From Collinsella sp. (lineage in GTDB: Bacteria > Actinomycetota > Coriobacteriia > Coriobacteriales > Coriobacteriaceae): a stretch of 64,000 nt of DNA. Of the stretch, positions 27,695 to 35,746 are shown piece after piece; position 1 is the stretch's first letter, and every line of letters begins with the position of its first letter. The notes beneath the pieces were generated by a model. The model was not told the origin of the DNA. It saw nothing but the letters and a program-made list of their open reading frames with translations, and made no database searches. Made by a program: the position numbers and the translations under genes. The DNA is taken from contig JAGZWV010000001.1 in the NCBI GenBank assembly GCA_018378775.1, positions 76,285 to 140,284 on the forward strand. Direction: 5' to 3'.

Positions 27695-29764
27695 CTATCG
27701 AACCGAAGAATCGCCCGAGGCCGAAGAGGTATCGGGCTCGTCATAAATCACGCCGAGCACGTCGCGCACGACATGCATCGCGGTATCTGAGCCGCCGCCG
27801 CCCTGCTCCAGGACAGTAGCGATAACATACTTGGGGTCATCGGCCGGTGCATAGGCGCAGAACCAAGCGTATTCGTCCTCGCCGCTTTTCTCGCCCGTGC
27901 CCGACTTGCCGTATACCTGCGGCGTCAAGGTGCCAAAGTGAGCCGCCAGGGACGTCGATGCCGTGTAAATCACGTCGTGCATGCCGTTGCGAACAAGAGC
28001 CAAATCCGAATCACTGTTGATCTTGGCCTCCAGGCGCTTCTTCTTGCCCTTGCCGTTGTACTTATAGGCATCGCCGTCGCCATCGCGCGACACGGCAGAC
28101 AAAAACACGTGGGGCACGTACTGTTTGCCGCCGTTGGCAAGACCCATATAGGCGCACGCCATCTGCAGGGGCGTCACCAGGATGTCGCCCTGGCCGATGG
28201 CAATGTTAGTCATATCACCGGCATTCCACTTGCGGTCCTCGGCAGAGGCGTCGGTGAAGTACGACTCTTTCCACTCGGCATCGGGAATACGGCCCGCGCC
28301 CTCACTCGGCAGATCGATACCGCAGGTCTTGCCTAGACCCCAGCGACGAAAGACCTCCTGCAGGCCCTCGGAATGTTTCTCGTCATAAAAGAACGCCTTG
28401 CCCATGTCGTAGAAGACGGGGTCGCACGAGTTGGCGATACCCGACTGCAGCGTCATGGTGCCGTGGCCGGAATGCAGCCAGCAGTACTTGCCCCACGACT
28501 TGCCCAGACCCGTCCAATAGCCCGTGCAGTTGGTCGTCTGCCCCGACGTGTAGGTTCCAAACTCAAGACCGGCCAGTGCCGAGAGCGGCTTGATGGTCGA
28601 AGCCGACATGTACTGTCCGCTAATGGCGCGGTTGAGCAGCGGGTGCGAACCCTTGTCATCATTGAGCTCGGTCCACACGTCATTTGAGACGCCGCCGATA
28701 AAGACGGACGGATCGAACTTGGGCTCGCTCGCCATGCCCAGGATCTCGCCATTGTTGGGATCGAGACACACCACAGCGCCGTTGCCGGCATTGCTGTAGC
28801 CAGTGGTCTTGGCAAGCTCGATAGCGCTCGCCAGCGCCGTCTCACAGGCCTGTTGGATCTTAAGGTCGAGCGTGAGCTTAATGTCGGAGCCGGCCTTCGC
28901 GGGCACGGCGCCGGCCTGACCGGTCACATTGCCTGAGGCATCGACCTTGACGGTCTGCTCGCCACGAATACCCTGCAGCAGGTTTTCGTAGTAGCTCTCA
29001 ACGCCCGCCTGGCCAACGATATCGCCCGACTGGTACGTAATCTTGCCAGCAGAAGCATCTTCATCGCCAGAGGTTTTCTTATTCTGGGCCTCGAGCTGCT
29101 CGGAGGTAATGGTGCCGGTATAGCCCAAGATATGGCATGCCGTCTCGCCATATGGATACTGGCGCTCGGTACGCTCGGCAATCTTGACGCCCGGGAACTC
29201 GCCGGCATGCTCCTGAATATAGGCAACCGTAGAGCGACGGACGTCCGTCGCGATGGTATGCAGGCTCTGGGCGCCCTCTGTATTGTCCTGGATATTGCGC
29301 AGAACCGCCACGTAGGGCATACCGAGCACGTTGGCAAGATGGCGAACCAGAACCTCATCCTCGGCAAGGTCGCGGTAGGCCACGACAGCAAGTGAGGGAC
29401 GGTTCTGGACAAGCGCCACGCCATTGCGGTCGAGGATGCGGCCGCGCACAGCGGGAGTGGTAACGGTGCGAGTCTGATTACTATTAGCCTGCTTCTCGTA
29501 ATAGTCCGACGAGACCATCTGCATGCCCCACAGCTTGACGGCAAGCGCCGCAAACATCGCGCCCACACCCGTGGTGAGGATGGAAAAGCGGCCCTTAAAG
29601 GCGGTCGACGCGGTATTGCCCTCGCCCTCGGTGGCGCGCGGGGCCGTTCCATGCTGCGTATCGTAGGTAAAACGGGAATCGCCACGACGCATGATGACCA
29701 GCGCGACCACGATGGCCACAACCAGCACGATACCGGCGATAATAACCGTCATCTGGGAAGACAT
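27695..29764 (-). CDS. mrdA: Penicillin-binding protein 2 (class B transpeptidase)
   Basis: Elongasome transpeptidase, 689 aa, working with RodA. The PBP dimerisation domain (about 90-300, with RGRILDRNGVALVQNRPSLAV) precedes the transpeptidase domain. Active-site motifs are SASTIKP (SxxK), NSCDPVF (S-x-D in place of S-x-N, as in E. coli PBP2) and GKSGTGE (KSG). Two hydrophobic segments are present at the N-terminus, residues about 5-25 and 58-78, separated by a polar stretch; most PBP2 proteins have one. It lies between mreD and rodA. Confidence 0.95.
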   Translation of the reverse strand: MSSQMTVIIAGIVLVVAIVVALVIMRRGDSRFTYDTQHGTAPRATEGEGNTASTAFKGRFSILTTGVGAMFAALAVKLWGMQMVSSDYYEKQANSNQTRTVTTPAVRGRILDRNGVALVQNRPSLAVVAYRDLAEDEVLVRHLANVLGMPYVAVLRNIQDNTEGAQSLHTIATDVRRSTVAYIQEHAGEFPGVKIAERTERQYPYGETACHILGYTGTITSEQLEAQNKKTSGDEDASAGKITYQSGDIVGQAGVESYYENLLQGIRGEQTVKVDASGNVTGQAGAVPAKAGSDIKLTLDLKIQQACETALASAIELAKTTGYSNAGNGAVVCLDPNNGEILGMASEPKFDPSVFIGGVSNDVWTELNDDKGSHPLLNRAISGQYMSASTIKPLSALAGLEFGTYTSGQTTNCTGYWTGLGKSWGKYCWLHSGHGTMTLQSGIANSCDPVFYDMGKAFFYDEKHSEGLQEVFRRWGLGKTCGIDLPSEGAGRIPDAEWKESYFTDASAEDRKWNAGDMTNIAIGQGDILVTPLQMACAYMGLANGGKQYVPHVFLSAVSRDGDGDAYKYNGKGKKKRLEAKINSDSDLALVRNGMHDVIYTASTSLAAHFGTLTPQVYGKSGTGEKSGEDEYAWFCAYAPADDPKYVIATVLEQGGGGSDTAMHVVRDVLGVIYDEPDTSSASGDSSVR

Positions 29765-29777
29765 CTACGGGCCTCCC

Positions 29778-30344
29778 CTATTTGAGCTTGCGGGTCTTGG
29801 GCTTAAAGCGCATACCCGCCTGGCGTCCGCCACGTGCGGAGAATCCATAGCCGGACTGCGGCACAACGCCGGACATCAAAAACGGAATGGCAACCAGACC
29901 CGTCAGGATCGAGGACGGCAGCGCATGGCCGAAGATCGCCACAACAAAGCTCGTCTCTAAACCCATAAACAGCAAGATGATGCTGTAAATCACATTAATG
30001 ACGAGCGCAAAGGCGCCCACAGTGACGCCGCGCGCACTCGGGGTACCGCCCGTCTGACCGACGGCGCTGTGCACCAGGGCAAAAGAACCCACGGTCAGCA
30101 GGAGCGACATAACGCCCACCGGCACGGCAGCGGACAGGTCATAGAACAAGCCGCTGCAAAAACCGCACACGACGGCACGGGTCGGGTCGCCCGAGAACAC
30201 GCTTAGGCACACCAGGATAATCATGAAGTTGACGCGACCGCCCGCAATGGAGATCTGCGGTGCCAGGCCTGCCTGCAGCAGCACGCACACAATGGCGGCG
30301 ATTACAAACGTGCGGGAGCTCATCCCCTGCTCGTGTAGATCCAT
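29778..30344 (-). CDS. mreD: Rod-shape determining protein MreD
   Basis: Integral membrane protein, 188 aa, with five to six transmembrane segments, matching MreD in size, topology and position between mreC and PBP2. The family-typical segment near the FSGDPTRAVVCGFCSGLFYDLSA loop is visible. The ATG at 30344 lies seven to eight bases after GGGGG; the ATG two codons earlier is almost on top of it. Confidence 0.88.
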   Translation of the reverse strand: MDLHEQGMSSRTFVIAAIVCVLLQAGLAPQISIAGGRVNFMIILVCLSVFSGDPTRAVVCGFCSGLFYDLSAAVPVGVMSLLLTVGSFALVHSAVGQTGGTPSARGVTVGAFALVINVIYSIILLFMGLETSFVVAIFGHALPSSILTGLVAIPFLMSGVVPQSGYGFSARGGRQAGMRFKPKTRKLK

Positions 30345-30355
30345 GGACATGCCCC

Positions 30356-31354
30356 CTATTCGCTCGAGCCGGAATCGGTCGTCTCGGACGTGTCGGAACT
30401 GTCATCCGAGCTCTCGTCCTTCGTCTTGGTCGCAGCATCGCGCGACATTCCCTGCGGCGTGCTGTTGGCCGTGCTCACGTCCTCATCCGAGGCCGACTGT
30501 TCATCGGTCAGCGAGGTGATGACCAGCACTTCCTCGTTGTTCTCGGCCGTGGTCTGGGCGCGCACCACAATGGTGTAGTACACGTCGTTTGCCGATTTCT
30601 CGACCGACGAGACGGTGCCGAGCGGTAGACCCTTGGGGAACACGCCGCCAATGCCCGAGGTCACGATGATGTCGCCAACCTTAACATCGGAGTCGACGCT
30701 CACGTACTCAAGACGCAGCGTGCCGTCAGCCTGACCCTGCAGCATGCCTTGGGCGCGCGTGTCCTGCACCATAGCGGACACGCCCGAGTTCTCGTCGCCA
30801 ATCAGGCGCACGGTGGATGTCTTGGCCGAGACTTCGATGATCTGGCCGATAACACCGGCCGAACTCGTCACGGGCATGTTGATGGTAAGGCCGTCGGCAG
30901 AGCCCTTGTCGATGGTGACGGTCGAGGTCCAGGCATCGCCCGAGGCACCAACAATACGAGCTGCGGTCGATTTGAGGTTATAGGTCGACTGCAGGCCGAC
31001 CAGCCCCTCCAGACGCTCGGCGGTCTTTTGAGCCTCGGAGAGCTCAGCAACCTTAGAGGTCAGCTCCTCGTTTTGCTTCTTAAGCTCATCAAGCGTGTCC
31101 TGCGACGCCGTAAGGTTAGAGAACACGTTGCCGATCGCATTGAAGGGAGCCGCCACAGCCGAGCCCACAAAGCGCACCGGCGAGGTAATCGTCGTTACGC
31201 CCGAACGCACGGCATGAATCGGCCCTGCCTCGCCCTCGCGGATGTAAAACGTGAGCAGCAACACCGAAATCAGGCTGAAAACAATCAACGGGCGCATACC
31301 CGTTGATTGTCGCTTGGTATTCAGATTTGTGGAGAAACCCGAAGATCGTGCCAA
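30356..31354 (-). CDS. mreC: Rod-shape determining protein MreC
   Basis: Bitopic membrane protein, 332 aa, that organises the elongasome outside the membrane. One transmembrane helix (about 20-37) is followed by a coiled coil (about 82-115, LDELKKQNEELTSKVAELSE) and the double beta-barrel MreC domain (to about 270). A Ser/Asp/Thr-rich tail of about 55 residues ends the protein. Start is a TTG at 31354 with AAGGTGG seven bases upstream. Confidence 0.93.
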   Translation of the reverse strand: MARSSGFSTNLNTKRQSTGMRPLIVFSLISVLLLTFYIREGEAGPIHAVRSGVTTITSPVRFVGSAVAAPFNAIGNVFSNLTASQDTLDELKKQNEELTSKVAELSEAQKTAERLEGLVGLQSTYNLKSTAARIVGASGDAWTSTVTIDKGSADGLTINMPVTSSAGVIGQIIEVSAKTSTVRLIGDENSGVSAMVQDTRAQGMLQGQADGTLRLEYVSVDSDVKVGDIIVTSGIGGVFPKGLPLGTVSSVEKSANDVYYTIVVRAQTTAENNEEVLVITSLTDEQSASDEDVSTANSTPQGMSRDAATKTKDESSDDSSDTSETTDSGSSE

Positions 31355-31375
31355 ATGGAATCCACCTTTTGGAAA

Positions 31376-32419
31376 TTAAGCATTGGTCTGGACGAAGCCG
31401 CCATCAAACGCATTGGCCTCGAGCACGCGGGCACAGCCGTTAACAACGTTATCGAGCGCCGTGGGGCTGACGTTGACCGAAACGCCGGTCTCATCGCGCA
31501 GGCGCACGTCGAGACCGCGCAGCAGCGCGCCGCCACCGGTCAGCAAAATGCCGTAGTACATAAGGTCCGAGGCGAGATCGGGAGGCGTAGCGTCGAGTGC
31601 GTCCTTGACGGCCTTGGCCATCTCGTCAAGCGGCTTGTTGAGTGCGCGACGAATCTCCTCGCTCTCGATGCGCACGGTCTTGGGCAGACCGGTGATCACG
31701 TCGCGGCCGTTGACCTCGACATCGAGCTCGTCCTTGAGCGGCACGGCGGAGCCGACCTTGATCTTGATGTCCTCTGCCGTACGCTCGCCGATGGCAAGGT
31801 TGTAGGCATCACGAACGTGCGTGAGGATGGCCTGATCGAACTCGTCGCCTGCAATACGGATGGACTGCGAGACGACGATGCCGCCCATAGCGATAACGGC
31901 AACCTCGGTGGTACCGCCACCGATGTCGATGACCATGGAGCCGGTGGGCTCCTCGACGGGCAGGTCGGCGCCGATAGCGGCAGCCATGGGCTCCTCGATC
32001 AGATAGGCCTGGCGAGCGCCAGCCTGGATCGTGGCCTCAAAGACAGCACGCTTCTCGACCGACGTGACGCCGGAGGGAACGCAGACGACAACGCGCGGAC
32101 GCGGGGTCCACGGATAGCGCTTCTCGGACGCCTTATCGATAAAGTAGCGAAGCATGGCCTCGGTAACATCGAAGTCGGCGATGACGCCGTCCTTCAGGGG
32201 ACGAACGGCCACGATGTTGCCGGGCGTACGGCCGAGCATGCGCTTTGCCTCGATACCGACCGCCAGGATGCGCTCGTCGTTCTTGTCGATGGCGACAACA
32301 GAGGGCTCGCGAATGACGATGCCCTTGCCGCGCACGGAGACAAGCGTATTTGCGGTGCCGAGGTCGATGGCAAGATCGCCCGCATAGCTACCGAAGAACA
32401 TATCCATCAAAGAAAACAA
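31376..32419 (-). CDS. mreB: Rod-shape determining protein MreB (actin-like)
   Basis: Actin-fold ATPase, 347 aa, that directs side-wall synthesis. Phosphate-binding and nucleotide motifs are clear: DLAIDLGTANTLV, VCVPSGVTSVEKRAV, MVIDIGGGTTEVAVIA, and GILLTGGGALLRGLD. Start is a TTG at 32419 preceded by GGAG. First gene of the mreB-mreC-mreD-mrdA-rodA unit. Its presence is notable because many Actinobacteria lack MreB; Coriobacteriia are among those expected to keep it. Confidence 0.96.
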   Translation of the reverse strand: MFSLMDMFFGSYAGDLAIDLGTANTLVSVRGKGIVIREPSVVAIDKNDERILAVGIEAKRMLGRTPGNIVAVRPLKDGVIADFDVTEAMLRYFIDKASEKRYPWTPRPRVVVCVPSGVTSVEKRAVFEATIQAGARQAYLIEEPMAAAIGADLPVEEPTGSMVIDIGGGTTEVAVIAMGGIVVSQSIRIAGDEFDQAILTHVRDAYNLAIGERTAEDIKIKVGSAVPLKDELDVEVNGRDVITGLPKTVRIESEEIRRALNKPLDEMAKAVKDALDATPPDLASDLMYYGILLTGGGALLRGLDVRLRDETGVSVNVSPTALDNVVNGCARVLEANAFDGGFVQTNA

Positions 32420-32479
32420 CGCAACTCCTGATGTGTTGGATGATTGCTGGAAAACTACTAGCTCATCATACTAACGCAA

Positions 32480-32512
32480 GCCCGGCACCTCACTTGCGGT
32501 GAAGCGCCGGGC
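32480..32512 (-). terminator. Hairpin between the TPR gene and mreB
   Basis: A 14-base stem (32480-32493 with 32499-32512) with two G-T wobbles and a 5-base loop. The following bases on the minus strand are TTGCGTTAG, a poor T tract, so it may terminate only part of the transcripts from the TPR gene. Confidence 0.55.
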
Positions 32513-32534
32513 AAAGCTAAATCCCATAAGGTCA

Positions 32535-33839
32535 CTACTGGTTGTCAGCAGCCGAGAAATCCATATCGAGCGAGGAAACGGCCCAGCCGATATGGTTGTC
32601 GGAGCGCACGAATTTGACGGTGTACTCCTGCTCGCCGCCCTTGGACAGCGATGCCTTCACCTTGGCGGTCGTCTCGGTCATGGACTGATCCATGCCCTCG
32701 ACGGACACGGTGGCACCCTGCGGAATCGAGGAGATGATCATCGACTTAGCGTCCTCGGACAGGCTCGAGGCCAGGCAAGACTCGGCCTTTGCGGTGTCAC
32801 CGTCGCCAGCAGCCTGGAACAGATCGGTAACGACAGACTCCTGAGATGGGAAGCCAAAGCCGCGCGTGTAGGCAAAGCCCAGACCGCCCGCGGCGATCAA
32901 AATGAGCAGAAGCAGCACGATGAAGACTTTGAGACCCATGTGGCGGTGGCGACGACGGACCTTGGCCTGCTTACGATCCTGACGGTCCTGCTGGACCATC
33001 TCGGACTCGGACAGTGTAAAGAAGCCGGTGTCCGAGGGATCGGGCATAAACTGACCGGTCGCGCCCGTAGGATCGAGCGGATCGACGGCAGGGGCGTCCA
33101 TCGCGGGCGCCGGAGCCGTGGCCATAGCCGTCTGGGCAGACAGTGCGGCAAGCGAATCATGCACGCGGGCAAGCTCATCGGCCTGCTCGGAAGTGAGCTG
33201 GTAGATGCCATCGGCAGTAGCGGCGTTAAAGGCGTCGAGTGCGTCGGAGGGACGGCCGGCGGCAGAAAGCGCCTGACCCATGCCGGCATTGAGCGCACGC
33301 GTGTCGTCGCGGGGGCCGGCAAAGTCGATAGCCGTGCGGTAGGTCTCCACGGCATCCGCCGGACGGCCGAGCTTAATGAAGCAACGACCGAGCTCGCCGA
33401 GTGCGGCGGCAGGAGCCGGATTGGCGCCGTCGATGGCAGCCTGACGGAAGGCAGTACCCGCGTTGGCATAATCGCCCGACTGGAACAGCGCATTGCCCAG
33501 GCCCAGATAGGCCTTGAACGGCGTGGCATAGGAAGCATCCTGCGTAGCAGCAGAGAACGCCTGGGCGGCCGTCGTGTAGTCGCCCACGGCGGCGAGCGCC
33601 TTGCCGCGGTTGGTGAGCAGCGCGCCGCGCTTGCCGTAGGCGCCGTCGTTGAGGGCGGCAGCATAAGCCTCGGCGGCCTCGGCATACATGCCCAGGTGCA
33701 TCAAGGCGTTGCCACGAAGGTGATCGGCCTCGCCCATAATCTCATCGGGAGTCTTTGCCGCCCCAAGCATCTGGGCTGCAGCGGAAAAATCACCCGCGCG
33801 GTAAGCGGCGCGGCCCTGTTGGATCAGCTGGCTATTCAA
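32535..33839 (-). CDS. TPR-repeat membrane protein
   Basis: 434-aa protein. The N-terminal 230 residues are Ala-rich TPR repeats (for example AEAYAAALNDGAYGKRGALLTNRGKALAAVGDYTTAAQAF). A basic stretch (RKQAKVRRRHRHMG) precedes one transmembrane helix (about 305-327). The outer C-terminal 110 residues resemble the DUF4878/lumazine-like small fold found in other actinobacterial lipoprotein-like proteins (TEMTAKVKASLSKGG-type strand pattern); this is weak. The TPR part is therefore cytoplasmic. Start is a TTG with AAGGGG upstream. Function unknown; it follows the cyclophilin gene. Confidence 0.75.
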   Translation of the reverse strand: MNSQLIQQGRAAYRAGDFSAAAQMLGAAKTPDEIMGEADHLRGNALMHLGMYAEAAEAYAAALNDGAYGKRGALLTNRGKALAAVGDYTTAAQAFSAATQDASYATPFKAYLGLGNALFQSGDYANAGTAFRQAAIDGANPAPAAALGELGRCFIKLGRPADAVETYRTAIDFAGPRDDTRALNAGMGQALSAAGRPSDALDAFNAATADGIYQLTSEQADELARVHDSLAALSAQTAMATAPAPAMDAPAVDPLDPTGATGQFMPDPSDTGFFTLSESEMVQQDRQDRKQAKVRRRHRHMGLKVFIVLLLLILIAAGGLGFAYTRGFGFPSQESVVTDLFQAAGDGDTAKAESCLASSLSEDAKSMIISSIPQGATVSVEGMDQSMTETTAKVKASLSKGGEQEYTVKFVRSDNHIGWAVSSLDMDFSAADNQ

Positions 33840-33850
33840 GGAAGTCCCCT

Positions 33851-34393
33851 TTACTCGTGAACGATCTCGACATGGACGATCTCGTCGCCGGCACGCAGCT
33901 GCGAAATCACATCGAGACCCTCGACCGTGGTACCAAAGACGGTGTAACCGGAATCGAGGTTATGCTGGGCACCCAGGCAGAAGTAGAACTGCGAACCCGC
34001 GGAATCGGGGTCCATGGAGCGTGCCATGGCAAGGGCACCATCGACATGACTGTTGCGCGGATTGGTGGCAAACTCGCCCTTGATGCAGTAGCCGGGACCA
34101 CCGGTACCGGGCATGCCGTCGGGACCCTCAAGACCGGCAGCGACGTCGGCGCCGGACATGTCGCGGGTATTGGGGTCGCCGCCCTGGATGACAAAACCGG
34201 GCACATAGCGATGGAACTTAAGGCCATCATAGAAACCCATCGTGGAAAGCTCGCAGAAGTTCGCGACATGAATGGGAGCGCCCTCGCCGTCAAACTTGAC
34301 CTTGATGATACCCTTCGACGTCTCGATAACGGCGCACTCGTCGCCGGCAAGCTGATACTCGGGCGTGTAGAGCTCTTTCTTAAAACCAAACAT
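33851..34393 (-). CDS. Cyclophilin-type peptidyl-prolyl cis-trans isomerase
   Basis: Cyclophilin, 180 aa, no signal peptide, so cytoplasmic. Catalytic-region motifs: FYDGLKFHRYVPGFVIQGGDP (catalytic Arg), ALAMARSMDPDSAGSQFYFCLG and YTVFGTTVEGLDVI. A Gly/Pro-rich insert (GPDGMPGTGGPGYCIKGEF) is typical of bacterial PpiB-like proteins. The ATG has AGGAA upstream. A promoter lies just upstream. Confidence 0.92.
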   Translation of the reverse strand: MFGFKKELYTPEYQLAGDECAVIETSKGIIKVKFDGEGAPIHVANFCELSTMGFYDGLKFHRYVPGFVIQGGDPNTRDMSGADVAAGLEGPDGMPGTGGPGYCIKGEFATNPRNSHVDGALAMARSMDPDSAGSQFYFCLGAQHNLDSGYTVFGTTVEGLDVISQLRAGDEIVHVEIVHE

Positions 34394-34432
34394 GTGGTTC
34401 CTTCCTCGTGCGTTTAAAGCATATTTGTACGA

Positions 34433-34462
34433 ATTGTAGCAATAAGCATGCGCTTACATCAA
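34433..34462 (-). promoter_or_regulatory. Promoter of the cyclophilin gene
   Basis: Minus strand -35 TTGATG (34457-34462), 18-base spacer, -10 TACAAT (34433-34438). The predicted leader is about 30 bases. Confidence 0.65.
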
Positions 34463-34500
34463 TTGCGCACGTAGGTTATGCCGACTATGGCGAACTAATT

Positions 34501-35643
34501 TTAGGAACGCTGCTGCGGCTTCCAGGAACCCACGTTGGCGTCGTACTGGTTGAGCGCGCTGTTGCCGCTCTGCGCGATGGGCGCCAGGATCTCGCTTTGG
34601 TGGGAACTCATCGACTCGCCATCGGGAATGGCCAGCGAGATATCCCAGCTCTGGCAGATAACGTCGACGCGCTCATACATCCACTCGGCAAGCTGCTTTA
34701 AGTGAGCGATGTCGTCCGCATAGACCGTATCGTCCTGATACTTAAGGTTGTTGAGCTCATCTTGCGTCTTTTTGATCTGGTCGCGCAGGGCGTAGGCACT
34801 CTGCGACAGCTCCTGACGGGTGGACAGCGGCGTTCGGAGATAGCCGTTGTTAAAGGAATCGATGACCTCACCGATCTGGTCCTCGTCACCGTAGGACACG
34901 ATGGTCTGATACAGACCGTCGAGCCTGGTATAGAGCTGATCATCGGTGAGCACGGTTTCTTCCTGGACCACCTCGGCAGAATCGTCCTGCTTGGTATCGT
35001 CCTCAGTCGCCTCGCCCTTTTGGCGCGTGGGGAAGGTGGTTTGTGCAGCTTGGCCAAACTGGTCGTAGAAGCCAGGCATGACACCCATGGGATCGGTCGT
35101 CACGAACCAATAGGCACCGCCGCAAACGACGGCAAGGACCGCGATGATAATGAGCGGCTTGGGGATATGACGCTTGTGCTTGTGATAGGCGTCCTCGTCG
35201 GGATGCACCTTGCGCTTGGGTTTTTGGGCTTCGTCATGCAGGGAAACGGGCGTGGGAATATCGACCTTGGGGATACCGAAATCCTTATCGAAAGCCGGCA
35301 GCACGCAGGTCTCGTTAGGATCGGCGGCGTCCGAAAGAACCGCGGCAGCCGAGGCGGGCGCATGAGGCACCTCGGTATCGATCTGCTCTTGCGTTAGGCG
35401 CGGAAAGCCCGCAGTGCGGCCCGCTGCCAGGTCGGATGCGGCCGCGTCCTCAGAGAGGATACCCGGAGCGGGGCGCCCGCATTTGGGGCACGTACGATCA
35501 TGCGGAGAAAGACGGGCACCGCAGCCCTCACAGAACACGAACTCGGTGTGCTCGGGACCATCGCCCGGACCCACATAGGCGTTGCAGTAGGGGCAAAACG
35601 AGGCGCCGTCCTCGATAGTCTTAAGGCAATGCGGGCAGATCAC
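34501..35643 (-). CDS. Double zinc-ribbon membrane protein
   Basis: 380-aa protein. The N-terminus carries two four-Cys ribbons (CPHC...CPYC and CEGC...CPKC, residues 3 to about 57). A polar linker with Lys/His-rich segment (HKHKRHIPKP) leads to a single transmembrane helix (about 163-182). The outer domain is mainly helical (residues 225-375), without a recognised family. A GTG at 35643 with AGAGG five bases upstream is used; the ribbon starts immediately after. The bitopic layout, with a cytosolic sensor-like part and an outer helical part, resembles that of the neighbouring TPR protein. Function unknown. Confidence 0.75.
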   Translation of the reverse strand: MICPHCLKTIEDGASFCPYCNAYVGPGDGPEHTEFVFCEGCGARLSPHDRTCPKCGRPAPGILSEDAAASDLAAGRTAGFPRLTQEQIDTEVPHAPASAAAVLSDAADPNETCVLPAFDKDFGIPKVDIPTPVSLHDEAQKPKRKVHPDEDAYHKHKRHIPKPLIIIAVLAVVCGGAYWFVTTDPMGVMPGFYDQFGQAAQTTFPTRQKGEATEDDTKQDDSAEVVQEETVLTDDQLYTRLDGLYQTIVSYGDEDQIGEVIDSFNNGYLRTPLSTRQELSQSAYALRDQIKKTQDELNNLKYQDDTVYADDIAHLKQLAEWMYERVDVICQSWDISLAIPDGESMSSHQSEILAPIAQSGNSALNQYDANVGSWKPQQRS

Positions 35644-35746
35644 GGCATCCTCTTTTCGAAGCAATTCAAACAATCGAGGTTAGAGCATAACATCGCCACG
35701 GCCCCACAGGAACAAGGCACCAATTCAACATCGCCAGGGCGCGTAG

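Noticed and set aside
32499..33860. Open frame of 453 codons on the plus strand
   Set aside because: Antisense to the TPR protein; low-complexity product.
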